A DNA stretch of 64,000 bases from Streptococcus parauberis NCFD 2020 (lineage in GTDB: Bacteria; Bacillota; Bacilli; Lactobacillales; Streptococcaceae), in assembly GCF_000187935.1 (NCBI RefSeq), contig NZ_AEUT02000001.1:744001-808000 (forward strand). The letters run 5' to 3'. Shown piece by piece: positions 1 through 8,513 of the stretch (its first letter is position 1; each line of letters starts with the position of its first letter). The position numbers and the translations under genes are program-made. The notes below the pieces were generated by a model. The model worked only from the letters and a program-made list of their open reading frames with translations, was not told the DNA's origin and searched no databases.

Positions 1-402
1 TGGGAAGTTCCAAGGCTCAACCGCAAGAATAACACCTGTAGCTTGTTTGATATAGTAAGCTTCACCAGTATCAGTATCAAGTGTTGTTGGTTCTAAGAAT
101 TTGTCTGCATTGTCCGCATAGTAGTCTGCAATGTCAGCACAAAGCTCAATTTCACCTTGAGCTTCAGTGAAAAGTTTACCCATATCTTTAGTCAAAATTT
201 CCGCATATTTATCGCGGTCACGACGCAAGATTACAGCAACTTCATGAAGTTGTGCTTTACGTGTTTCTAATTGGTCATCTTTACGCCATTTTTTGTAAAG
301 TTGGTGTGCCGTTTCTAGCACTTCTTCTAATTGTGCATCACTAGTGTTCTCATACTCTTTAAGAACTTCATTTGTAAAAGGGTAGATAGTTTTATAAGCC
401 AT
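1..402 (-). CDS. gabD: NAD-dependent aldehyde / succinate-semialdehyde dehydrogenase, N-terminal part
   Basis: Only the first 134 codons are in the window; the gene runs off the left edge. The segment reads like the N-terminus of the ALDH superfamily, ending in the family's EPWNF stretch at the start of the NAD-binding region. The catalytic Cys and Glu are outside the window. The closest resemblance is to the SSADH/GabD-like proteins of streptococci, which oxidise a semialdehyde to the acid with NAD(P)+. The start is ATG at 402 behind AAAGGAGG. A candidate promoter (TTGAAA, 17 nt, TAGACT) and a cre-like site overlap just upstream, so catabolite control is possible. Substrate identity is inferred only. 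Confidence 0.8.
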   Translation of the reverse strand, partial: MAYKTIYPFTNEVLKEYENTSDAQLEEVLETAHQLYKKWRKDDQLETRKAQLHEVAVILRRDRDKYAEILTKDMGKLFTEAQGEIELCADIADYYADNADKFLEPTTLDTDTGEAYYIKQATGVILAVEPWNFP

Positions 403-443
403 AATAAGCCTCCTTTTGTTATTACCTAAAGTCTATCAGAATT

Positions 444-457
444 TGGCAACGATTTCA
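444..457. promoter_or_regulatory. cre-like CcpA site over the gabD promoter
   Basis: TGGCAACGATTTCA matches the catabolite-responsive consensus TGNAARCGNWWWCA except at one position (C for A at position 4). It lies inside the spacer of a candidate minus-strand promoter (TTGAAA-17-TAGACT) about 45 nt before the aldehyde dehydrogenase start, a location expected for repression. Function is inferred. Confidence 0.4.
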
Positions 458-490
458 AAAAAACGCTACGAAAAGAGAAAATTTTAAGAA

Positions 491-1180
491 TTACTCGAAT
501 AACAAGTCTTTTAATTGCTCATAATTTGCAATAATATAATCTGGAACTGATTTACTGTGATTTTCAAGACCATGTGGATTATACCAGACTGTCTCGATCC
601 CAGCATTATTTCCGCCCTGAATGTCTGCAGTCAAACTGTCTCCAATCATTAGTGCTTTTGTCGAATCAAAACCTGGAATTTGCTCGGCAATCCATTCATA
701 AAAAGCTGGATCTGGTTTTTGGCTACCTGATTGCTCAGAAATGAAAATCTTATCAAAATACGTTTCAATATCTGAGTGGGCAAGTCGCCCTTCTTGAATT
801 TTTGTGATGCCATTAGTTGCGGCATATAGTGAATAGCCTTCGGCTTTTATATCTGCAAGCAACTGTGTAGCCCCAGGATAGGTCTGTCCTTGATTCTTGA
901 GGTGGGCTTGGTAGCGTTCAGCCATATAGATGCCGTCAACCTCTTTTCCGAAATAATTAAATAATTTGGCAAAGCGCGTGTTGACCAATTCTGGTTTGGT
1001 AATTTGTTTTAATTCCAGACTTTTCCACATGGCCTGATTCATCGGTTTGTAATAATCCTTGTAAGCTTCAATATCTGCAATCTGACATTCAATCAATAAG
1101 TCTGTCAAAGCTACTTCTTCTGCTTGGTCAAAATCCATTAGGGTATGATCTAGGTCGAATAGTAAAAATTTTTTATCCAA
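491..1180 (-). CDS. YjjG-family HAD nucleotidase (noncanonical pyrimidine 5'-nucleotidase type)
   Basis: HAD-superfamily phosphatase of 229 residues. Motif I is DLDHTL, with nucleophile D9 and acid/base D11; motif II is ATNG (T122); motif III lysine is K155 in SQKPDP; motif IV is GDSLTADI (D181, D186). The helical cap between motifs I and II fits the YjjG/TIGR02254 group, which dephosphorylates pyrimidine nucleoside monophosphates, including damaged ones. The start is TTG at 1180, six nt after GAGGA; no ATG fits the conserved N-terminus MDKKFLLFDLDHT. It stands alone between the dehydrogenase promoter and the PfpI gene. The family call is firm, the exact substrate is not. Confidence 0.85.
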   Translation of the reverse strand: MDKKFLLFDLDHTLMDFDQAEEVALTDLLIECQIADIEAYKDYYKPMNQAMWKSLELKQITKPELVNTRFAKLFNYFGKEVDGIYMAERYQAHLKNQGQTYPGATQLLADIKAEGYSLYAATNGITKIQEGRLAHSDIETYFDKIFISEQSGSQKPDPAFYEWIAEQIPGFDSTKALMIGDSLTADIQGGNNAGIETVWYNPHGLENHSKSVPDYIIANYEQLKDLLFE

Positions 1181-1282
1181 AACAAGTCCTCGTCTTTCCT
1201 ATCATTTGTCCAATTATATCAAATTACAGTCTCTCAACCTAAAATTTTTTCATAATCTCAGATAAATATTCCGAATTTCAGC

Positions 1283-1314
1283 AAAAAGCCCTAATTGACA
1301 TTAGATTAGGGCTT
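1283..1314 (-). terminator. Rho-independent terminator of the DJ-1/PfpI gene
   Basis: Inverted repeat AAGCCCTAAT / ATTAGGGCTT with a 9-nt loop, followed on the minus strand by a short T run, 46 nt after the stop codon of the PfpI-family gene. Confidence 0.75.
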
Positions 1315-1359
1315 GGTGGATAATATACTAAAATTATAACTAATTCAATAATCTTTTCC

Positions 1360-2046
1360 TTATAATTCCAAGGCTTGAATTAATAAGTCTGCCACAGCTC
1401 CACCCGACATTGGATTTTGTCCTGTGATTAAGTGTTTATCTTGAATGGCAAATGAGGTATAAGGAATTGTTTTTTGAAATTCTGCTCCTCGTTCCTTAGC
1501 CATTTTTTCCACACTATAATTTATATAGGATTGTTTACCACTTAGCAATTCTTCCTGATCAGTAAAACCGGTCACTTTCTTCCCATCTAAAAGGTAGTCA
1601 TCAGCAGCATCTTTAACATTTAATAAGCCAGCTAAACCATGACAAACTGACATAACATAACCCCCATAAGTGAAAATATGACTGGTCAATTTTTGCAGAG
1701 CATAGTTATTGGGGAAGTCCCATAGCACACCATGGCCTCCTGTATAATAAATTCCTAAATAATCATCTGGATTAACATCTTTAGCTGTCATGGTATTTGA
1801 CAGTGCTCGATCCTGAAAATCCTTTGATTGATAAAGCGTCAGGTCACTTGGCTTAATGTAAGTTCCCTTTAATGAACGTGGGTCAATTGGGACATAGCCA
1901 CCTTCTGGGCTAATATAATCAACTTGAAAACCAGCTTTCGTTACCACATTGACAAATTCTGTTGCCTCTGCTAACCACAAACCAGTTGCTTCTAGTTTTC
2001 CAGGAAAATTTGGAGTGTTTGTTAAAACTACTAATATCTTTTTCAT
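1360..2046 (-). CDS. DJ-1/PfpI family protein (Hsp31 / class I GATase-like)
   Basis: 228-residue member of the DJ-1/PfpI superfamily. The nucleophile elbow is VMSVCHG (C135, H136), with an acidic residue in the LAEATE segment around position 27 and a GGHG turn at 103-106, as in the Hsp31-like proteins that act as glyoxalase III, deglycase or chaperone. I chose ATG at 2046 because the protein then begins with the family's strand MKKILVVLTN, after an AAAGGAAA ribosome site; an upstream in-frame ATG at 2097 adds 17 unconserved residues. It is monocistronic with its own terminator. Which of the family activities it has cannot be read from sequence. Confidence 0.8.
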   Translation of the reverse strand: MKKILVVLTNTPNFPGKLEATGLWLAEATEFVNVVTKAGFQVDYISPEGGYVPIDPRSLKGTYIKPSDLTLYQSKDFQDRALSNTMTAKDVNPDDYLGIYYTGGHGVLWDFPNNYALQKLTSHIFTYGGYVMSVCHGLAGLLNVKDAADDYLLDGKKVTGFTDQEELLSGKQSYINYSVEKMAKERGAEFQKTIPYTSFAIQDKHLITGQNPMSGGAVADLLIQALEL

Positions 2047-2176
2047 CTTTTTTCCTTTCAGACTTCTACTTATTGTCATTATACATTTTTTAACCATTTA
2101 TGTCATTTATCCAAATTTATCCTATTTACTGAAAAATCCAAATATATATTATTCCGAAATTTATAAATTTTATTAT

Positions 2177-2281
2177 CTAAATAATGTTTTTAACAATTTC
2201 TAAGCTTCTATCTTCAACGTCATAAAGTATCCGGTGATGACCATTCCCTTTACCTAATCTAAAAATGTTAACTAGACATAA
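2177..2281 (-). pseudogene. Decayed RelE/ParE-type toxin C-terminus
   Basis: A 34-codon open stretch on the minus strand ends in a stop and contains GHHRILYDVEDRSLEIV. This resembles the C-terminal strand region of RelE/ParE-superfamily toxins (pattern YRILYDVDD..IEIV). No start codon, N-terminal helices or antitoxin partner is present; the upstream side runs directly into the T tract of the doxX terminator. I read it as the scar of a lost toxin-antitoxin pair. The match rests on a short segment, so the call is tentative. Confidence 0.35.
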
Positions 2282-2282
2282 A

Positions 2283-2320
2283 AAAAAATTCCCTACTTAT
2301 AAAAAGTTGGGAATTTTTAC
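2283..2320 (-). terminator. Terminator downstream of doxX
   Basis: Stem AATTCCC / GGGAATT with internal pairing, followed on the minus strand by an uninterrupted run of ten T residues, about 55 nt past the doxX stop. Confidence 0.8.
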
Positions 2321-2372
2321 TATGCTTATTTTCAATTAATTTCATTGACTCTAAGCTATTTATTTTATAAGA

Positions 2373-2768
2373 CTATTTGTCTTTTTTCGCTATTAGGTTA
2401 TCGACTGACAAAGCACCACTACCAGCAAAAACAAATAGGAAGAAGACAACTGCATATAATGCTGCTAACTCTCCTTTATTAACATATGGTAAAAAAATAT
2501 TACCTGGTAAACCATGGAACATAAAATAAGCAACCGCCATTTGACCTGATAATATAAATGAGGCTAATCTGGTAAATAGTCCAATCATTATTAATAGGGC
2601 AGTTGTTAACTCAATTAGGCCACCAATACCCATTAATGATTGAAGCGGTACTTGCCCACCAAATAATCCAAAAACTTTATCCAACCCATGTAATAACATC
2701 ATATATCCAGCAACCACTCGTAATAAAGTAAGTGCATATGGTCTAACTATCTCAATTTTTTTTATCAT
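2373..2768 (-). CDS. DoxX family membrane protein
   Basis: 131-residue hydrophobic protein with about four membrane spans. It carries the DoxX-family features LLRVVAGYMMLLHGLDKVFG near the N-terminus and GLIELTTALLIMIGLFTR in the middle. DoxX-like proteins are linked to quinone/thiol redox systems in some bacteria, but the function is not settled. Start set at ATG 2768, seven nt after AAAGGAG; the longer frame from 2801 would add 11 residues in front of the ribosome site. Single gene with its own terminator. Roughly 190 nt separate it from the unrelated operon upstream. Confidence 0.8.
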   Translation of the reverse strand: MIKKIEIVRPYALTLLRVVAGYMMLLHGLDKVFGLFGGQVPLQSLMGIGGLIELTTALLIMIGLFTRLASFILSGQMAVAYFMFHGLPGNIFLPYVNKGELAALYAVVFFLFVFAGSGALSVDNLIAKKDK

Positions 2769-2885
2769 TTTCTGCTCCTTTTCTGGTCCGACACATATCA
2801 CTAGTTAGTTATATCTGTCAGAAAATATATTATATGATATTCTAATAAAAAATACAAAATTTTCGACTTGTTTTCATCAAAATAA

Positions 2886-2920
2886 TAAAGAACCTCAAAA
2901 TATTCTTTTGAAGTTCTTTA
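2886..2920 (-). terminator. Inverted repeat ending the esterase/PsiE/propeller operon
   Basis: Long dyad TAAAGAACCTCAAAA / TTTTGAAGTTCTTTA with a 5-nt loop, about 40 nt past the last stop of the operon. The following T tract on the minus strand is interrupted, so it is a moderate terminator or an mRNA 3' end. Confidence 0.55.
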
Positions 2921-2957
2921 TTGAATATTTTTATTGATATCTTAAATCATGTCTATT

Positions 2958-4043
2958 CTATGGATTAATTATGCCATCACCATTTAAGATAAGAACACGA
3001 TCAAGATTGAATAATAAGGGATTTAACCGGTATTTCATTGAACCCGATTCGAAGAGTAAATAAATTTTACCCTCATAGCCTAGTGCCTGTTCTAAATAAG
3101 GTGGCAGCTTCAGTTGCGACTCAATTTGACCTTTATTTAACTGGAATTTGGGGTCACTTAATTTATTATCAAAAATAATCAGTTTGGATTTATTTAATCC
3201 GTAGGATTGCGTCATAAAAATGGAATCCTTGTAAAAGGAGATTCCTTGAATATCACTATAAGTATCAAGCACGCGAACTGGTTTTACTAACTTTTCTTTT
3301 GATTTTAGCAACTGTCCTTCCTTATCAATTGAAAAAACAGCAAGTTTTCCTTGCCCTTTCAGCTTAAAGTAACCAATATAGAGTTTACCTTGATGATAGG
3401 ACATGTAGGAGGTTTCTTTAATGCCTTTTAAATGTGCTGTTTTTGAGAAACTAATAGACTGATTACTATCCTTGAAATCGTAGTTTTTTATTTGTTTTAG
3501 AGTTAGTGCTTGAACTTGCGCAACTGAGTGATTACCAATAGTGGCAATCCACAGAACCTGATTATCATTATCATAAGTAATAGCCCCAAGATGTTCTTTA
3601 TTTTCCAAAACAATCGTTTTAATGAACTTTCCTGTTTTCCTTTCAATCAACCAAAGAACAGAGTTAAATTTCTTACTCTTACTGTAAGCTGAAATTACAA
3701 GATAGTCTTCATTTAGAATTGCCAAGCCTTGCGGGACCATATCATTTGCAAGCACTGCTCTATTCCCACTCTTAGTTTGCTTGAGCGACTGGCTTTGCTT
3801 TAAACCGGGTATAACATAAGTTCCTTTGGCAGATTCACTTCTGTCCAATTGTTTAGTCAGGTCAGGATACTTCTCTTCCAATTCTAACATGAATTGTCTG
3901 TCAGAATTAATAATAGGATTAATATTATTACCTTCTTTTAAAACCACTTTTGGACTCGTCAGCTGTCTGTATAGTGCAAAAGCAATTAAAGCTAGCGCTA
4001 GCAACAAGAAAAAGGATAAACTGATTTTTATTAATTTTTTCAT
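2958..4043 (-). CDS. Secreted or membrane-anchored protein with propeller-like repeats, unknown function
   Basis: 361 residues. A basic N-terminus is followed by one hydrophobic segment (about 6-25) acting as signal or anchor; there is no lipobox cysteine. The rest has repeated strand-rich blocks such as LVISAYSKSKKFNSVLWLIE and HLGAITYDNDNQVLWIATIG, which suggest a YncE/NHL-like beta-propeller facing outside. I do not recognise a named family. The start is supported by AGAGGGG. It is the last gene of a likely operon: esterase and PsiE-like membrane gene overlap by 4 nt, then 39 nt to this gene. A role in surface lipid or envelope processing is only a guess from that company. Confidence 0.6.
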   Translation of the reverse strand: MKKLIKISLSFFLLLALALIAFALYRQLTSPKVVLKEGNNINPIINSDRQFMLELEEKYPDLTKQLDRSESAKGTYVIPGLKQSQSLKQTKSGNRAVLANDMVPQGLAILNEDYLVISAYSKSKKFNSVLWLIERKTGKFIKTIVLENKEHLGAITYDNDNQVLWIATIGNHSVAQVQALTLKQIKNYDFKDSNQSISFSKTAHLKGIKETSYMSYHQGKLYIGYFKLKGQGKLAVFSIDKEGQLLKSKEKLVKPVRVLDTYSDIQGISFYKDSIFMTQSYGLNKSKLIIFDNKLSDPKFQLNKGQIESQLKLPPYLEQALGYEGKIYLLFESGSMKYRLNPLLFNLDRVLILNGDGIINP

Positions 4044-4082
4044 CTTACCCCTCTTTTTAGTTTATGATACTTTTTATTTATT

Positions 4083-4697
4083 TTACAAATCTCGAATGAC
4101 TTCTACCCTTGTAATCAGTCCACCACGCATCTTATCAATCCTAAGGGCAAAGGAACCGAGATTCAAAACTGCTCCAACAGAAATAGAATGATCTTCTTCT
4201 TGAAGACGTTTAGTCATATAATCTCGAAGTTTTTCTTCTTTGGGGCCATCAATGGAGACATGGGCAATCATCTTGGTCATTTTTAAGGTTTGGCTACCGC
4301 GTATCATTATTGAAGTTGACTCATCAAACTTGACAAATAAATAGCGACGAATAGCAAAAAGAATAGCAACAGCAATTATTCCTAAAAGAAAATCAAACAT
4401 TTTTGGGTGATCAACGATCATTTGACGTGTTAAGGCAAATAAGAGAACTTCAATAACTGTACCAGGTGAAGGTTTAGATAACATCTTAATCAGCTCAACA
4501 CCAACCGCTAAGGTCAAAGCACGACCTAAAATATTCTCAAAAAGGTGATTATTGTTGACATCACTTATCAAAAATCCTGGCAAATTAGCCACTAATGATA
4601 TAGCAAAGAAAATCATGGCGATTGTTAAAATTAAAGATAATAATATTTCCAGATAGTGGGAAATTTCTGTTACAAGTTCTTGTAAATATTTTCTCAT
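4083..4697 (-). CDS. PsiE-like integral membrane protein
   Basis: 204 residues with about four membrane spans (roughly 17-40, 58-72, 85-100, 103-120) and a hydrophilic C-terminal domain of about 80 residues. The arrangement resembles the phosphate-starvation-inducible PsiE family and related membrane proteins, but I see no catalytic motif. Its ATG overlaps the stop of the esterase gene (ATGA), implying translational coupling. The C-terminal domain (MTKMIAHVSIDGPKEEKL onward) is alpha/beta in character and may be regulatory. Function unknown. Confidence 0.6.
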   Translation of the reverse strand: MRKYLQELVTEISHYLEILLSLILTIAMIFFAISLVANLPGFLISDVNNNHLFENILGRALTLAVGVELIKMLSKPSPGTVIEVLLFALTRQMIVDHPKMFDFLLGIIAVAILFAIRRYLFVKFDESTSIMIRGSQTLKMTKMIAHVSIDGPKEEKLRDYMTKRLQEEDHSISVGAVLNLGSFALRIDKMRGGLITRVEVIRDL

Positions 4698-5872
4698 TGA
4701 CTCTCCTTGTTTTCCATAATTTCTTTAAACCAGTCCTTACTTAATTTCAGATATGCTTGGCTACCCAAGTTACCATCAACCCGATCATAGGCATGATTGG
4801 TATAAGGAACGATGACTAACTTATTGGTGATTAGTTTTTCAGTTAATTGTTCGGCTAGTTCATAAGTTGACTCTTGTGGAACTAAACTATCTCTCGCCCC
4901 AGAAATAAATAAACTTGGTGGTGTTTTTTTACTAATAAAATTCTTTGGTGTTATGGCAGAATATTTCTTAGGTAACTGATCAGGACGTCCACCCAAGTAG
5001 GATACTGCCATATACTTGGCTAAATCTCCTTTGACACGGTCACTATTTTCATAGAATGCTCGTGGGTCTGCTACCGGGTATGCAACTGACACTGCATCAA
5101 TTTTTGGTAATCTCGTATCATCAGCATACCTATACTTACCATTATTGATTTTATATGCCAATTCCAGAGCTAAATTCCCACCAGCAGACACACCAGTGAC
5201 AAATAAGTTCTTGGTGCTCCCACCATAGTCTTCAATGTTGTTTTGGACCCAGGCAAAGCCTTTGGTTAATTGTCGTTCGGTCACGTCTGAGAGGTGTCGG
5301 TGCTTGCTTGATAGGTCATAATCTAAGCTGACCACCACATAGCCTGATTTTGCAAAGGATTCCCAGTAGTAGGCATGTGAATTGCGGTGCCCTGCAATCC
5401 AACCACCACCATGAATGAAAATTAAAACTGGCTTATTTTTTTTACCATCATCGACTTGATAGACGTTGAGTCTGGCGTGGCCCAGTGGTGTTTTGTCATA
5501 TGTCTCAACATTGATATCGACACCACTTGTTTCTTCTGCTTGATAGGATCTGAAGAAACTGACACCTGCTCCCAGTTGATTCAGACTTGTTTGAATTGAA
5601 ATGATAATATATAGACCAATCCCTAAGCAGAGTGCTGCTAAAAGGAGATTAGTTAAGTGCCATCGACTTGAGCGATGTCTTAATGAAAATACAAGACTGG
5701 CTATAAATAAAATGATCATCAATGGCAACCACAGACGAATATAGGGTACCGTGTAGTGATTGGCAATTGAACCAAGATAGGGAATTGGAAATAAGGTTGC
5801 TAAATTAAATACTAGTAAAACTAAAACCGCACATTCTAATAGTACAAAAGCCAATTTTTTGATAATTGTCAT
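4694..5872 (-). CDS. Membrane-anchored alpha/beta hydrolase (HSL-type esterase/lipase)
   Basis: 392 residues. Three N-terminal membrane spans (about 8-28, 47-63, 74-92) precede an extracytoplasmic hydrolase domain. That domain has the oxyanion HGGGW motif at 154-158, nucleophile S229 in GVSAGG, acid D328 in SGARDSL and H360 in the NHAYD segment, which matches the hormone-sensitive-lipase/carboxylesterase group. First gene of the operon, with a GGGAGGG ribosome site. Substrate unknown; exposure outside the membrane suggests acyl esters of envelope lipids or surface polymers. Confidence 0.8.
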   Translation of the reverse strand: MTIIKKLAFVLLECAVLVLLVFNLATLFPIPYLGSIANHYTVPYIRLWLPLMIILFIASLVFSLRHRSSRWHLTNLLLAALCLGIGLYIIISIQTSLNQLGAGVSFFRSYQAEETSGVDINVETYDKTPLGHARLNVYQVDDGKKNKPVLIFIHGGGWIAGHRNSHAYYWESFAKSGYVVVSLDYDLSSKHRHLSDVTERQLTKGFAWVQNNIEDYGGSTKNLFVTGVSAGGNLALELAYKINNGKYRYADDTRLPKIDAVSVAYPVADPRAFYENSDRVKGDLAKYMAVSYLGGRPDQLPKKYSAITPKNFISKKTPPSLFISGARDSLVPQESTYELAEQLTEKLITNKLVIVPYTNHAYDRVDGNLGSQAYLKLSKDWFKEIMENKESQ

Positions 5873-5960
5873 ATTCCCTCCCCAAAAATTCTTTATTATT
5901 CTAGACTATCAAAACTTTTTCAGTTCTGCAATTCTGAGGCTTATAGAGTAGAAAATTTCA

Positions 5961-5988
5961 AAAAAAAGAGATCTTAATGATCTCTTTA
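5961..5988 (-). terminator. Terminator of the YeiH-type gene
   Basis: Perfect stem AAAGAGATC / GATCTCTTT with a 5-nt loop and eight T residues on the minus strand. It begins at the stop codon of the transporter gene. Confidence 0.85.
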
Positions 5989-6999
5989 CCAAGTTCCAAT
6001 AAGTGCTTGCATTGCTAAGCTTACAACTGTGATAGCTACCCAACAGATGGCACCTAGTGTGATGGCTTTCCCACCAGTCTTAAACAGTTTAACGATATTT
6101 GTATTTAACCCGATTGCTGTCATTGCCATCACAATGAAGAATTTAGATAAGGTTTTTAATTGATCAAAAATAGATGGATTTAGCCCCATAGCACTAAAAA
6201 CAGTTGTTACAATTGACGCGAGCAAGAAATAAAAGATAAATGTTGGAAAAGCTTTTTTCAAACTAAAACTAGAGTCATTATTTCCTTCTTTTTTTGCCTT
6301 ATAAAGAGATAAGATAAGGGTAATTGGAATAATAGCTAATGTTCTGGTTAATTTAACAATGGTTGCTCCATCCAAAGTATTAGAACCATGAATAGCATCC
6401 CATGAAGCTGCAGTTGCTGTAACTGATGACGTATCATTGACAGCCGTTCCCGCAAAAATTGCGAAGCCATGATTTGATAAGCCCAGTAATTGCCCTAAAC
6501 TTGGAAAAATAATGGCAGCAATCACATTGAAAAGAAAAATTACTGAAATAGCTTTTGCAATTTCTTCATCTTTCGCCTTAATCACCGGTGCCGTTGCGGC
6601 AATTGCAGAGCCACCACAGATTGATGAACCAACCCCAACTAATGTTGCAGTATTGACATCAATATGCATCCATTTTTGTAAGAAATAGGCGACCAGTAAA
6701 GCAATTGCAATGGTTGAGATAATAATTGGTAAGGATTCAATCCCCACTTTCATAATCTGAGTCAAATTTAGTCCAAAACCAAGAAGCACAACTGCTGTCT
6801 GCAAAATATATTTTGAAGTAAAAGCAATACCAGTTTTGGTCTGATCACGTTTTGTATAAAATAAGGCAATAAGCATGCCCATTAAAATCCCAAAAACAGG
6901 ACCACCAATAATTGGAAAGAGCTGACCCAAAAACCATGCTCCAAGAGCAATAATTAAACAAACTAAAATACCTGGAACTTTTTTCTTAATAGATGACAT
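5986..6999 (-). CDS. YeiH/UPF0324-family putative sulfate exporter
   Basis: 337-residue polytopic membrane protein with nine or ten spans. It has the conserved family segments [18 protein letters not shown] and [16 protein letters not shown]. The family is annotated as putative sulfate exporters; evidence for that substrate is weak in streptococci. I start it at ATG 6999 behind TAAAGGAG; the open frame reaches back 35 more codons through non-conserved sequence. Monocistronic. The terminator overlaps its stop. Substrate remains inferred. Confidence 0.75.
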   Translation of the reverse strand: MSSIKKKVPGILVCLIIALGAWFLGQLFPIIGGPVFGILMGMLIALFYTKRDQTKTGIAFTSKYILQTAVVLLGFGLNLTQIMKVGIESLPIIISTIAIALLVAYFLQKWMHIDVNTATLVGVGSSICGGSAIAATAPVIKAKDEEIAKAISVIFLFNVIAAIIFPSLGQLLGLSNHGFAIFAGTAVNDTSSVTATAASWDAIHGSNTLDGATIVKLTRTLAIIPITLILSLYKAKKEGNNDSSFSLKKAFPTFIFYFLLASIVTTVFSAMGLNPSIFDQLKTLSKFFIVMAMTAIGLNTNIVKLFKTGGKAITLGAICWVAITVVSLAMQALIGTW

Positions 7000-7127
7000 A
7001 GAAACTCCTTTACTCACTCTATTATAAGACTTTTCTAATTGATTGTAAAACCCATAACAAAGTAATGTAAATAAATTTATATGTACATCCAATTCCTCAC
7101 ACATCAGAAACGTAATAAGAAATAAAA

Positions 7128-7150
7128 CACCTACCTCAAAAAGGTAGGTG
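7128..7150 (-). terminator. Terminator ending the Zn-ADH/MerR/AKR operon
   Basis: Perfect stem CACCTACC / GGTAGGTG with a 7-nt loop and a T-rich tail (TTTTATTTCTT) on the minus strand, 10 nt beyond the aldo/keto reductase stop. Confidence 0.8.
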
Positions 7151-7160
7151 CTTCTTCTAA

Positions 7161-8147
7161 TTACAATGCACCAACAATTTGGTGTGGAAGATAAGCTTTG
7201 TCTAACATTGCCATTTGGTTATCAGTTAAGATTAATTGGAAGGCACCTAAATAATCATCAAGGTATTTTTCTTTGGTAACACCAACAATTGGTGAATCAA
7301 TACCTTTTTGCCAGAGCCAAGCTAAGGCTACCTGTGCACGAGAAACATCTAACTCTTTAGCTAGCTCAGCAACACATTTAACAATCTCTTTGTCTTGTTC
7401 CTCAGTACTGTCATATTTCGATTTAGCTATTTCATCTGTTTTACTTCTTGCCGTATCAGCATCCCAGTCACGAACAACCCGACCAGCAGCTAAAGGACTA
7501 TATGGGACCAGAGCAACACCAGAATCTTTACAGAAAGGAATCATCTCACGCTCATCTTCGCGATAGAGCATATTGTAGTGATTTTGCATGACAGAGAATT
7601 TAGTCCAGCCGTTTTTTTCTGCCACATACTGAGCTTTTTGGAATTGCCAAGCGTACATAGCTGATGCACCTAAATAATGCACTTTACCAGAACGGACAAG
7701 ATCATTTAGAGCAGCCATTGTTTCTTCAATTGGCGTGTTATAATCCCATCTGTGGATATATAATAAATCAATATAATCAGTACCTAAGCGTTCTAAACTA
7801 GCATTAACCTGATTGATAATAGCTTTGCGTGAAAGACCTTTAGTATTACGTCCCTCATGTTGACCATCACCAAAAAATAATTTTGTAGCAATTACAATTT
7901 CTTCACGATCAGCAAAATCTTTGATCGCACGTCCAAGGTATTCTTCACTTGTTCCGGCAGCATAGGTATTAGCAGTATCAAAGAAGTTAATTCCCATATC
8001 GAGAGCTTTCTTAATAATCTTACGACTTGCATCTTCATCTAAAAGCCAACCTGAGTGAAAACCTGTACTTGAATCTCCAAAACTCATACACCCTAAACAA
8101 AGTTTTGACACTTCCAAACCTGTATTACCTAATTTTGTATATTCCAT
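7161..8147 (-). CDS. Aldo/keto reductase (YhdN/IolS-like)
   Basis: 328-residue TIM-barrel oxidoreductase. The AKR tetrad is visible: D57 and Y62 in [12 protein letters not shown]89 in IATKL, H132 in YIHRWD. The C-terminal [12 protein letters not shown] region fits the NADPH site. Such enzymes reduce aldehydes and ketones with NADPH in the cytosol. Start moved to ATG 8147, behind AAAGGAG and beginning with the conserved [16 protein letters not shown]; the longer frame overlaps the previous gene. Last gene of the MerR-linked operon (Zn-ADH, merR, cupin, CMD, AKR). A carbonyl-detoxification role fits the setting but the substrate is unknown. Confidence 0.88.
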   Translation of the reverse strand: MEYTKLGNTGLEVSKLCLGCMSFGDSSTGFHSGWLLDEDASRKIIKKALDMGINFFDTANTYAAGTSEEYLGRAIKDFADREEIVIATKLFFGDGQHEGRNTKGLSRKAIINQVNASLERLGTDYIDLLYIHRWDYNTPIEETMAALNDLVRSGKVHYLGASAMYAWQFQKAQYVAEKNGWTKFSVMQNHYNMLYREDEREMIPFCKDSGVALVPYSPLAAGRVVRDWDADTARSKTDEIAKSKYDSTEEQDKEIVKCVAELAKELDVSRAQVALAWLWQKGIDSPIVGVTKEKYLDDYLGAFQLILTDNQMAMLDKAYLPHQIVGAL

Positions 8148-8172
8148 TTCGTCTCCTTTGTAAATCCTGAAC

Positions 8173-8493
8173 TTAATCTTTCCAAATTTCTTTAGCTCGA
8201 TTAAAAGTAGACCAGGCTTTTGGCCAACCCACATAAAAAGCTAAATGAGTAATTATTTCTGAAATCTCTTCTTTTGTGACACCATTTTCCTTAGCAAAAT
8301 TCAAATGATGATCAAGTTGCTCCAAATTACCACCAGAAATTAATGCCGAAACAGTAATCATCGATCTTGTTTTAGCAGGAAGTTCACTTTCTCTGGACCA
8401 AACTTCTCCAAATAGGACATCATCATTAAACTCTGCAAATTTTGGTGCAAATTCACCCAAGTTATTTCTTCCAGCTGTTTGTTTAACTGCCAT
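8173..8493 (-). CDS. Carboxymuconolactone decarboxylase-family protein
   Basis: 106 residues, all-helical CMD fold. The signature is SRSMITVSAL-like (ELPAKTRSMITVSALISGGN), then LDHHLNFAKENGVTKEEISE and HLAFYVGWP. There is no cysteine, so it lacks the CXXC of AhpD-type peroxidase partners and resembles the gamma-CMD proteins often encoded beside cupins and reductases. The ribosome site is modest (GAAAGTG). It sits 20 nt after the cupin gene and 25 nt before the aldo/keto reductase, clearly in the same operon. Activity is unknown. Confidence 0.8.
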   Translation of the reverse strand: MAVKQTAGRNNLGEFAPKFAEFNDDVLFGEVWSRESELPAKTRSMITVSALISGGNLEQLDHHLNFAKENGVTKEEISEIITHLAFYVGWPKAWSTFNRAKEIWKD

Positions 8494-8513
8494 ATTTAAT
8501 CACACTTTCTATC

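Noticed and set aside
1949..2203. 84-codon plus-strand frame
   Set aside because: Starts antisense to the PfpI gene and ends in AT-rich spacer; no ribosome site, low-complexity Phe/Ile product.
3985..4010. Palindrome GCTAGCGCTAGC as a possible operator
   Set aside because: Lies inside the coding sequence for the membrane anchor of the propeller-like protein; explained by repeated Ala/Leu codons.
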